A program made the position numbers and the translations under genes. Shown piece by piece: positions 6,862-11,937 of a stretch of 11,937 nt of DNA; the stretch's first letter is position 1, and each line of letters starts with the position of its first letter. Where the stretch lies: NCBI GenBank assembly GCA_964496075.1, contig CAZBXB010000020.1:1-11937 (forward strand), written 5' to 3'. Below the pieces are notes generated by a model. That model did not search any database and was not told the DNA's origin. It was given only the letters and a program-made list of their open reading frames with translations. Origin of the DNA: UBA1372 sp964496075. Lineage in GTDB: Bacteria; Patescibacteriota; Microgenomatia; UBA12405.

Positions 6862-6895
6862 ACAAACACCCCCCGCTTATGCGGGGGGTGTTTGT
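6862..6895 (-). terminator. Strong hairpin terminator after the exported helical protein gene
   Basis: A perfect 15-bp stem (6862-6876 with 6881-6895) has a 4-base loop and a core of six G-C pairs in a row. On the minus strand it begins 17 bases after the stop at 6913 and runs into TGTTTGTTAATT. This U-tract is imperfect, but the stem is very stable. The operator repeat begins only 3 bases beyond the stem, so transcription of the exporter genes is separated from the upstream gene and restarted here. Confidence 0.75.
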
Positions 6896-6912
6896 AGTTT
6901 GCAAAATTATAT

Positions 6913-7398
6913 TTACCTACCAAGGCGACCACCTGCAGGCCCACCTCTACCCATTTTTCCACCCATTCCTAGGTTTAAAAATTTAAGGTCAATACCATTT
7001 TCTTCTGCCCAAGCTTCCATTTCAGATCTTTTTTCTTCCATGGATTGTCTTCTTTCTTCACGACCAAGATTAGAGTCTTTCTCAGATTCTCTTTCCTGTC
7101 TCATTTCAGAGCACTTTTCCAAAATTAGATTCTTCTGTACTTCGCTGATTTCACCATTTTTGACAGCATCATCTAATCTTTCTTCTTGTTTTTCCTGTTG
7201 ATATTGTTGTTGTCCGGCTCGATGTTCATCAAACACAGACTCAACTTCACTTTGTTCAACTCCAAATTTACTACTTAGCATTTCAATTAGATTAGTTCTA
7301 CCATTTACAGCGTTTTCTGCCGATACTGGCAAAGCAACTAAGCTGGCACCTGCTACCAACAAAGCTAAGACAATAATTATATTTGTTTTTTTATTCAT
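6913..7398 (-). CDS. Exported charged helical protein (Spy/CpxP-like or DUF2680-like)
   Basis: Small secreted protein of 161 residues. A signal peptide covers residues 1-27 (Lys-Lys, hydrophobic IIIVLALLVAGASLVALPVSA, likely cleavage after Ala27). The mature part is almost all charged helix: LIEMLSSKFGVEQSEVESVF (37-56) looks like the short opening helix of DUF2680-type proteins. EERLDDAVKNGEISEVQKNLI (72-92) matches the 'in-gel-increase' helix pair of that type, and EEKRSEMEAWAEENGIDL (121-138) follows. The tail is Gly/Met/Arg-rich. Cys96 is the only cysteine. ATG 7398 is chosen over the upstream GTG 7410 because AAAGGTGGTG, a very good Shine-Dalgarno, ends 6-7 bases before it. It sits between the kinase and the exporter, the place where Spy/CpxP-like proteins act as chaperones or feedback inhibitors of the sensor. 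That role is inference, not sequence homology proven here. Confidence 0.82.
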   Translation of the reverse strand: MNKKTNIIIVLALLVAGASLVALPVSAENAVNGRTNLIEMLSSKFGVEQSEVESVFDEHRAGQQQYQQEKQEERLDDAVKNGEISEVQKNLILEKCSEMRQERESEKDSNLGREERRQSMEEKRSEMEAWAEENGIDLKFLNLGMGGKMGRGGPAGGRLGR

Positions 7399-7438
7399 AT
7401 TTTTCACCACCTTTCTTTTGTTTAACTTTTAATAAATG

Positions 7439-7458
7439 TAGTTTAAGTGGTTAAACTA
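7439..7458. repeat. Palindrome in the leader of the exported helical protein gene
   Basis: TAGTTTAA / TTAAACTA forms an 8-bp stem with a GTGG loop. It is AT-rich and lacks a following T-tract, so it is a poor terminator for the kinase gene and is more likely an operator or an mRNA structure. A further GTTTAAC copy lies at 7420-7426. Confidence 0.35.
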
Positions 7459-7466
7459 AGAAATCA

Positions 7467-7484
7467 TTGAGAATTTTTTTCTAA
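7467..7484 (-). promoter_or_regulatory. Half-site of the TTGAGAA operator before the exported helical protein gene
   Basis: One exact TTGAGAA (7467-7473) is preceded by AATCA, close to the AATC of the two full sites. The position 11 bases on (7478-7484) reads TTTCTAA, matching only 4 of 7. It lies just after the kinase stop and 69 bases before ATG 7398. It may be a weaker third target of the same regulator. Confidence 0.35.
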
Positions 7485-7485
7485 A

Positions 7486-8508
7486 CTAACTTTCAGCCCT
7501 AGGTAATTTCACTTCAAACTTACTTCCCTCATTTTTTTTACTACTTACTTTTATACTACCCCTATGTTCATCAACAATCTTTTTAGCAATGGCTAGTCCC
7601 AAACCAAAACCATCATCTCCATTTTTTGTTCGAGACACATCGGCTTGATAAAACCTATCAAAAATCTTTTTAAGGTTCTCACTCTCTATCCCCATCCCAT
7701 TATCTTCTATTTTTATTACAACATCTTTACCTTTTGACACACCTTCTATCCATACTTTTCCGCCTTTTTTATTGTATTTAATCGCATTGTCAATCAGTAT
7801 TATTAGCAGTTCTCTAAACGAGTTTTGATCAGCTCTGATTACTATGTTTTTATCAATCTTCCTTTTTAATATTCTTACATCTTTTTTATTTGCCACCACT
7901 CTCATCTTTCTGATCACCTCATCCACTATTTTTCCCACCTCAATTCTTTCAAAATTCATTTTCTTACCGTTTTGTCTAGCCAAACGTAGCAATCTTAAAA
8001 TTAATTTTTCCAATCTATTAACATCCTCAAGATTATCTTTTATTAGTTTTTTTGTTTTCGTATCATTTTTTTTGTCCATTAGACTTACTTCCAAACTTGT
8101 TTTAAGTGCCGTCACCGGTGTTTTTAGCTCATGTGCTGCATCTTCTACAAACCTTTTTTGTTCTTCCAAAGCTTTTTCAATAGGTTCTAATGTTTTTCCT
8201 GATAAAAGATAACCAGCTCCACCAAAAAATAAAATTATATATCCATTTATTAAAAATATCTGTCTTCTTATATTTTTCTTAATCAAATCAAGATCTTCTC
8301 CTGTGATTCTGGCAAAAGGGGAGTCTTGTCTCATTTCAGGAGGCATTCTTCCTTGCCAAACTCTTTCTTGTCTTGTTTCAATTCTCCTATATTCTTCTTC
8401 TATTAGCCCTGATATTTTTAGATAAAAACCAAAACTAAGCGTACTACTTATAAAAAGTATTATGGCAAGGTACCACAGTGTTAATTTTATTCTAGCTTCA
8501 GAAAACAT
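7486..8508 (-). CDS. Sensor histidine kinase (HisKA/HATPase_c)
   Basis: Membrane sensor of the two-component pair, 340 residues. Two helices (about 9-30 and 84-103) enclose a short outer loop of about 53 residues rich in Arg, Glu and Pro (EEEYRRIETRQERVWQGRMP, 37-56), too small for a known ligand domain. A degenerate HAMP-like linker (104-118) follows. The catalytic core has the H-box FVEDAAHELKTPVTALKT with phospho-accepting His126, N-box Asn241 in LIDNAIKYN, G1 EDNGMGI (268-274), F-box IFDRFYQ (282-288) and G2 GFGLGLA (300-306), all intact. Its ATG overlaps the regulator stop by one base (TAATG). The basic/acidic loop could bind the exported helical protein encoded next, by analogy with CpxA-CpxP; this is inference. 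Confidence 0.95.
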   Translation of the reverse strand: MFSEARIKLTLWYLAIILFISSTLSFGFYLKISGLIEEEYRRIETRQERVWQGRMPPEMRQDSPFARITGEDLDLIKKNIRRQIFLINGYIILFFGGAGYLLSGKTLEPIEKALEEQKRFVEDAAHELKTPVTALKTSLEVSLMDKKNDTKTKKLIKDNLEDVNRLEKLILRLLRLARQNGKKMNFERIEVGKIVDEVIRKMRVVANKKDVRILKRKIDKNIVIRADQNSFRELLIILIDNAIKYNKKGGKVWIEGVSKGKDVVIKIEDNGMGIESENLKKIFDRFYQADVSRTKNGDDGFGLGLAIAKKIVDEHRGSIKVSSKKNEGSKFEVKLPRAES

Positions 8509-9179
8509 TATTCTATTTTATATCCAAAACCCCTAACTGTTTTAATTAAACCGCTCTCCTTTGGAAAGGCACTATCTATCTTATTTCTAAGGTATCCAAT
8601 ATAAACCTGAGCCGTGTTGGTCAAAACCTCACTTTCGAAACTCCACACTTTATCAGTTAATTCTTCTTTAGAAAATATTTGTCCCTTATTTTTCATCAAA
8701 AATTCCAATAGTCCATATTCTTTTTTAGATAAATTTATAGTTTTCCCAGCCCTTTTTACCTCAAAACTGCTTGTATCTAAAACCAGATTATCCACCCTAA
8801 GTTTCATTTTCATTTTATTTTCTTTTCTTCTTGCCAAAGCCTTAATTCTAGCCAGAAGCTCTTCAAAATTAAAAGGTTTGCCCAAATAATCATCAGCTCC
8901 GCTCTCAAGTCCTTCCACTCTCGCTTCAACCTCATTTCTAGCTGTCAACATTAATATAGGGGTGTTTTTACCAGATCTTCTTAGTTTTCTACAAATTTCC
9001 AACCCATTCATTCCAGGCAACATTAAGTCAAGTACGATCACATCATATTCTTCACTCTCTGCCAAATCAAAACCATCAAGCCCATCATAGCTGACATCAA
9101 CTGCCATTGATTTTATTTCGAGCCCCTTTTTTATGTTATTAGCAATTCTCTTTTCGTCTTCAACCACCAGTATTTTCAT
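8508..9179 (-). CDS. Response regulator, OmpR/PhoB family
   Basis: DNA-binding partner of the kinase encoded after it, 223 residues. Receiver domain residues are intact: acidic pocket Glu7-Asp8 in MKILVVEDE, phospho-acceptor Asp51 in VIVLDLMLPGMNG, Thr79 in LMLTARN and Lys101 in YLGKPF. The C-terminal winged helix (about 128-223) has the family's SKKEYGLLEFLMKNKGQIFS, a recognition-helix region ending in VYIGYLRNKID, and TVRGFGYKIE. ATG 9179 is preferred over the TTG at 9194, since MKILVVEDE is the standard opening of the family; the ribosome binding site is weak for either. The gene is preceded by two TATAAT elements and the TTGAGAA direct repeat, which points to autoregulation. Confidence 0.96.
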   Translation of the reverse strand: MKILVVEDEKRIANNIKKGLEIKSMAVDVSYDGLDGFDLAESEEYDVIVLDLMLPGMNGLEICRKLRRSGKNTPILMLTARNEVEARVEGLESGADDYLGKPFNFEELLARIKALARRKENKMKMKLRVDNLVLDTSSFEVKRAGKTINLSKKEYGLLEFLMKNKGQIFSKEELTDKVWSFESEVLTNTAQVYIGYLRNKIDSAFPKESGLIKTVRGFGYKIE

Positions 9180-9193
9180 ATTAACTATCTTCA

Positions 9194-9199
9194 ATTATA
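9194..9199 (-). promoter_or_regulatory. Proximal -10 element of the response regulator gene
   Basis: Perfect TATAAT on the minus strand, 3 bases beyond the near end of the direct repeat, so the repeat occupies the -35 region. The predicted start is about 9187, leaving a leader of only about 8 bases before ATG 9179. Confidence 0.45.
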
Positions 9200-9202
9200 A
9201 TC

Positions 9203-9220
9203 TTGAGAATTTCTTGAGAA
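9203..9220 (-). promoter_or_regulatory. Direct-repeat operator before the response regulator gene
   Basis: TTGAGAA occurs at 9203-9209 and 9214-9220 (plus strand), with an 11-base period as at 6841-6858. The two sites share the flank TAATC. Here it lies between two perfect TATAAT boxes, so it could activate the near one and block the far one. Confidence 0.65.
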
Positions 9221-9227
9221 GGGTTAG

Positions 9228-9233
9228 ATTATA
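9228..9233 (-). promoter_or_regulatory. Distal -10 element of the response regulator gene
   Basis: A second perfect TATAAT on the minus strand, just after the LCP stop. Its start would be near 9221, immediately before the direct repeat, so a bound regulator would sit on the early transcribed region. No clear -35 is seen. Confidence 0.35.
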
Positions 9234-9240
9234 CCCGTAT

Positions 9241-10403
9241 TTAGTTAATTTTTCCACTTTCTGTTGCTGTCTCAGCCAGCATTTCCTCCATATAACTTTG
9301 GACACTCATCCATACGCCTTGGCCATCAATTGAAGTTAATATGAACTGGCCTTGGTCGCTTCTTGATTGCATCAACACATTTTTCTCAGTCAGCGCCCTT
9401 GATACTATTTCATAATCCAAAAACTCACCAGNNNNNNNNNNTCTTTCATCTGTCCCAAATCTACGTCTGTTTGTACATGCCAGCTTAATTGGTTTAAAAG
9501 TGGTATTACTTTTGGTAAAAACCCAATCGACAGCACTTTATCTTTGACTGCTTCAATTACCAGTCTTTGTCTATCCGACCTGCCAAAATCTCCTCCATAT
9601 ACATCCGAGTGTCTTGATCTGGCAAATTTTAGGGCTGTCTCTCCGTCCATTTCCACCATACCTCGATCAAACACCAGTTCTTCATATCGACAAGTAAATT
9701 CCTCTTCCAGCTTTACTCCGGACAAACTTGCCTCTATTGCCACTATTTCTTCCGGACTTTTTTCACAAGTGTCATCTTCTTTTCCCTCAATCGGATACCA
9801 CGGGTCAGAAAAAGCCATTGGTACATACACTTTTATCCCACCTAAGCTGTTTATCGCGCCCAAAAAGCCCGAGAAGTCCATTGCAAAGAAATAGTCTATG
9901 TCAACCCCCATTACATCCGACACCACACTTTTTACAAGCTCACCTCCACCAGCCGGTCCTGTAAATTCTACTGCTTTATTGGGATATCTTTTATCATCTT
10001 TTCCCAGTACATAAGCCGCATTTACCTTATACCAATGTTCTTCCGAATCGTTTTGAGATAGAGGTAATTTTACCCACAAATCTCTTGGTATTGAAGTTAA
10101 TACCACTCTTTCCTTTTTAGGCTGTACAGTCGCCAATATCATCGAGTCTGTCAATCCTGCCCCATCATGCTCTCCTCCGGCATAACCTAAAAGAAGTACG
10201 CTAAAATCACGATCAGGATCAGGTGTTGGCGTGGCCGTAGGGGGCACTATGCTAGTAGGTTGAATTGGCCTATTTGGTACCACCACCACTCGTTTGTAAC
10301 TTTTCCAGACACTTATTCCTCCAACTATTATTATCGCCCCCAGCACCCCCGCACCCATAGCTGGTAATATTTTTCTGAGCCAAAGCTGTTTATCTTTAAA
10401 CAT
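9241..10403 (-). CDS. LCP (LytR-CpsA-Psr) family protein, interrupted by an assembly gap
   Basis: Membrane-anchored enzyme that attaches lipid-linked glycans to the cell wall or a related acceptor. A helix at about 12-33 is followed by a Pro/Thr linker (43-64) and the LCP domain. Conserved elements are VLLLGYAG (69-76), Asp86 in GLTDSM, IPRDLWVKLP with Arg107, KVNAAY, the DYFFAMDFSGF/LGGIKVYV pair, and FARSRHSDVYGGDFGRSDRQR with Arg262, Arg264, Arg275 and Arg278. Cys213 and Cys238 lie in a loop before the last motif and may form a disulfide. ATG 10403 is used because the upstream GTG (10412) is inside tRNA-Arg. 320 codons precede the Ns. After them, reading GGT at 9429 onward in a different frame gives 62 sensible residues to TAA 9241-9243. 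The gap size is therefore wrong, and the gene is probably intact. Confidence 0.85.
9432..9441. other. Assembly gap (10 Ns)
   Basis: Ten undetermined bases inside the LCP gene. For the flanking halves to share a frame, the true length must leave a remainder of 2 when divided by 3; ten leaves 1. The run is therefore a placeholder of arbitrary length. Confidence 0.97.
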
Positions 10404-10407
10404 TTTG

Positions 10408-10479
10408 TACACCCAAGAGGACTTGAACCTCTATCACTCCCTTCGGAGGGGAGTATTCTATCCATTAAACTATGGATGC
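10408..10479 (-). tRNA. tRNA-Arg (anticodon CCG), CCA not encoded
   Basis: The minus strand folds as a 72-base cloverleaf. The acceptor stem GCATCCA/TGGGTGT has G-U pairs at 1-72 and 4-69. The D stem GTTT/GAAT is weak, with an 8-base loop. The anticodon stem CTCCC/GGGAG has loop CTCCGAA, variable loop TGAT, and T stem AGAGG/CCTCT with loop TTCAAGT. Bases 34-36 read CCG, for codon CGG, with the normal U33. The discriminator is A and no CCA follows. The 3' end lies only 4 bases before the ATG of the LCP gene on the same strand, so the two are probably co-transcribed. Confidence 0.9.
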
Positions 10480-10492
10480 AATATCTATGGCC

Positions 10493-10501
10493 ATTTTATC
10501 A
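10493..10501 (-). promoter_or_regulatory. Extended -10 promoter for tRNA-Arg (and probably the LCP gene)
   Basis: The minus strand reads TGATAAAAT, an extended -10. It predicts a start near 10486, 7 bases before the tRNA 5' end. It overlaps the region where the divergent DUF4349 gene begins. Confidence 0.5.
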
Positions 10502-10504
10502 AAA

Positions 10505-11356
10505 ATGGTAAACTTAACCATGTTGACTTGGTTTAAGAAAAATTGGGCATTAAGCATTTTGATTTTAATTGGTCTTATTTATCTAAAAAACACTTTTTCT
10601 CCTAGCAGCTTGATGGCACCCGAAGCCTATACCGATCTTTCCGCTAACTTGGGTTCAGCCATTCCCGGTCGTCAAGCCGCCCCCAGCACATCCTCAGACA
10701 GAATTGTAATAACCGATACTTCCCTTTCTCTCCATGTCAAAGACGTCTCTCAAACTATTAAGAATATTGACCAACAAACCAAAGATCTTGGTGGTTTTCT
10801 GGTTAGCTCTCACCTAAGCAAACCCGAGTTAGCTGCCTCCGGTAATATTATTGTCAGAGTACCTACCGACAAACTCACTTCTGCCATGGAAGCTTTCAAG
10901 TTGATGGCTATCAAAGTTGTCTCAGAGTCTATCACTGGTAGGGATGTCACCGATCAATATGAGGATTTAGAGGCCAGACTAGCTATTCTAAACAAAACCA
11001 AAGCCAAATTTGAAACTATCATGGATCAAGCTGTTTCGGTTACTGATCTTCTCAATGTCCAAAGAGAACTTGTTAACCTTCAGTCGCAAATAGACAGCGT
11101 CAAAGGCAGTCAAGATTATTTACAAAAATCAGCCGATTTATCTAAAATCACTATCTATCTTTCCACTGATGATCTAAGTCTTCCTTATGCTCCTACCAAC
11201 GCTTGGAGACCATTAGTAATAGTTAAAACCGCCGTCAGGTCACTTCTTACCACCCTAAGAAGTCTTGCTAGTCTTGTTATTTGGTCGGTCATCTATTCAC
11301 CTTTGGTTGTCCTGGCAATATTCGCCTACAAACGATTTAAAAGACGTCAACACTAG
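10505..11356 (+). CDS. DUF4349-type membrane protein
   Basis: Predicted cell-surface protein of unknown biochemical role, 283 residues from ATG 10505. An N-terminal helix (about 15-30) is followed by a Ser/Pro-rich spacer and the DUF4349 core: beta strand RIVITDTSLSLHV, the helix-strand unit DLGGFLVSS, IIVRVPTDKL, and the long coiled coil around DVTDQYEDLEARLAILNKTK to VQRELVNLQSQID, then the strand SKITIYLS. A C-terminal helix near 255-275 ends in the basic tail YKRFKRRQH. The gene starts right beside tRNA-Arg; the in-frame ATG at 10472 would lie inside that tRNA and is rejected. ATG 10487 and 10520 are also possible, and none has a ribosome binding site. The end converges on the TspO gene with 2 bases between stops. 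Such proteins are common in Firmicutes and CPR genomes, often near envelope genes. Confidence 0.85.
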   Translation: MVNLTMLTWFKKNWALSILILIGLIYLKNTFSPSSLMAPEAYTDLSANLGSAIPGRQAAPSTSSDRIVITDTSLSLHVKDVSQTIKNIDQQTKDLGGFLVSSHLSKPELAASGNIIVRVPTDKLTSAMEAFKLMAIKVVSESITGRDVTDQYEDLEARLAILNKTKAKFETIMDQAVSVTDLLNVQRELVNLQSQIDSVKGSQDYLQKSADLSKITIYLSTDDLSLPYAPTNAWRPLVIVKTAVRSLLTTLRSLASLVIWSVIYSPLVVLAIFAYKRFKRRQH

Positions 11357-11358
11357 TC

Positions 11359-11745
11359 TTAATTCAACCACAAAATAGCCAAATTAAGGAGACTGGCAAA
11401 ACTTACCCAAGCTAAATAGGGCACCAATAACCAACTAGCTCTCTTATCTACTTTTCTCCACAATACTATTAGCCAAACTATCATTCCCCATATAGCCAAA
11501 ATAATTATCAAAGCTAAAAATAACTGTTTTAAACCAAAAAACACCGGCGACCAAATTGCATTTAGAAGTAAATGCACAAAAAACACTTTGACTCCCTTTT
11601 TTGCTAGCTTATTATCCTTAGACTTTTTCCAAATCAAATATACTCCAATCCCCATTAAGCTATAAAGAATTGTCCAGACAGGCCCGAACAGCCAACTTGG
11701 CGGATTAAACCAAGGTTTATTTAAGGTCACATACCAGCCAGCCAC
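11359..11745 (-). CDS. tspO: TspO/MBR family protein, N-terminus unresolved
   Basis: Membrane protein of the tryptophan-rich sensory/translocator family, which binds porphyrins. From GTG 11745 it has 128 residues and only four of the family's five helices. It shows the first-loop motif WYVTLNKPWFNPPSWLFGP, then WTILYSLMGIGVYLIWK, the NAIWSPVFF motif and the final SFASLLNLAILWLN. The missing first helix is encoded in the same frame just upstream (about 11743-11808, ILICQLAGIVGAGIT), but that stretch has no ATG, GTG or TTG before the TAA at 11833-11835. A TATAAT at 11835-11840 would start transcription near 11828, leaving ATT 11808 as a possible non-standard start. Alternatively a frameshift joins it to GTG 11846. 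Family assignment is firm; the 5' end is not. Confidence 0.85.
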   Translation of the reverse strand: MAGWYVTLNKPWFNPPSWLFGPVWTILYSLMGIGVYLIWKKSKDNKLAKKGVKVFFVHLLLNAIWSPVFFGLKQLFLALIIILAIWGMIVWLIVLWRKVDKRASWLLVPYLAWVSFASLLNLAILWLN

Positions 11746-11834
11746 ACTATTGACTGTAATTCCAGCCCCAACTATGCCAGCCAGCTGACATATTAATATA
11801 AATCCAATTGCTCTAAAATAATCTTTCTTGCCTT

Positions 11835-11840
11835 ATTATA
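11835..11840 (-). promoter_or_regulatory. -10 element for the TspO gene
   Basis: Perfect TATAAT on the minus strand; the predicted start is near 11828. This places the translation start downstream of 11828, in the stretch that encodes the first TspO helix without a standard start codon. Confidence 0.4.
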
Positions 11841-11879
11841 ACTCACTGTTTTTTTTTGCTTCTATTCCAAATTTTGAGA

Positions 11880-11897
11880 CTATTTTAGTAAAAATAG
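11880..11897. repeat. Short inverted repeat in the right-hand intergenic region
   Basis: CTATTTT / AAAATAG pair around an AGTA loop. It lies in the divergent region between the TspO gene and a possible plus-strand gene starting at ATG 11932, of which only two codons are in the window. A TAAAAT at 11900-11905 could be its -10. Nothing more can be said. Confidence 0.2.
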
Positions 11898-11937
11898 TGT
11901 AAAATACAGCAGATTATCATTTTTCACTATTATGGAA

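Noticed and set aside
6819..6962. In-frame 48-residue extension of the small membrane protein upstream to 6962
   Set aside because: It would translate through the 15-bp terminator hairpin and the direct-repeat operator and would overlap the upstream gene. Its residues do not resemble a leader, and ATG 6818 begins a normal basic N-terminus before the membrane helix.
9405..9431. LCP C-terminus reading LVSFWIMK after the N gap
   Set aside because: This frame exists only because ten placeholder Ns were counted as bases. The alternative frame gives 62 protein-like residues up to a natural stop.
10472..10504. In-frame ATG 10472 as start of the DUF4349 gene
   Set aside because: It lies inside the tRNA-Arg gene, which folds completely. 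Later ATGs give a normal N-terminal helix.
1..11937. Recoded TGA (Gly) as in Gracilibacteria/Absconditabacteria
   Set aside because: Several genes end naturally at TGA, with overlapping starts of the next gene (6501-6503, 4566-4568), and no in-frame TGA is needed to read through any conserved domain.

Overview
The window is AT-rich and compactly coded. It reads like a fragment of a Patescibacteria (CPR) genome, perhaps of the Microgenomates type. The grounds are family-level: short intergenic spaces, few Shine-Dalgarno sequences, tRNA genes without an encoded CCA end, and a gene set (LCP protein, DUF4349 protein, TspO, a MacAB-type exporter with a small helical exported protein) that is familiar from such genomes. 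Standard bacterial stop codons, including TGA, end the genes. The assignment is an inference. A run of ten Ns at 9432-9441 marks a scaffold join.

Layout. 1-192 is a divergent promoter region with a possible fragment of a minus-strand gene. 193-1759 (+) encodes a two-gene DrrAB-type ABC-2 exporter. 1906-3126 (-) is a GT4-type glycosyltransferase. 3253-3323 (-) is tRNA-Gln(CTG). From 10479 down to 3386 almost everything lies on the minus strand. In transcription order it is tRNA-Arg(CCG), an LCP (LytR-CpsA-Psr) cell-wall attachment protein broken by the N gap, an OmpR-type response regulator and its histidine kinase, an exported charged helical protein recalling Spy/CpxP/DUF2680, a strong terminator, a small one-pass membrane protein, a MacA/HlyD-type adaptor, a MacB/LolD-type ATPase and a MacB/FtsX-type permease. 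On the right, a DUF4349 membrane protein (+) converges on a TspO-like protein (-).

How the genes may work together. The two-component pair, the exported helical protein and the four-gene exporter unit look like one envelope-stress/efflux module. It resembles Cpx/Spy plus MacAB in architecture, or YknXYZ of monoderm bacteria. The best sequence evidence is a direct repeat, TTGAGAA-N4-TTGAGAA with an 11-base period. It occurs in front of the response regulator (9203-9220) and again in front of the small membrane protein that heads the exporter genes (6841-6858). A single half-site lies before the exported helical protein (7467-7473). An 11-base direct repeat is the classic shape of an OmpR/PhoB-family operator, so the regulator probably controls its own gene and the exporter.

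Several gene models needed correction. The LCP gene continues in another frame beyond the N gap to 9241. The TspO gene lacks a normal start codon for its first membrane helix. Extended starts of the LCP and DUF4349 genes run into tRNA-Arg and were shortened.
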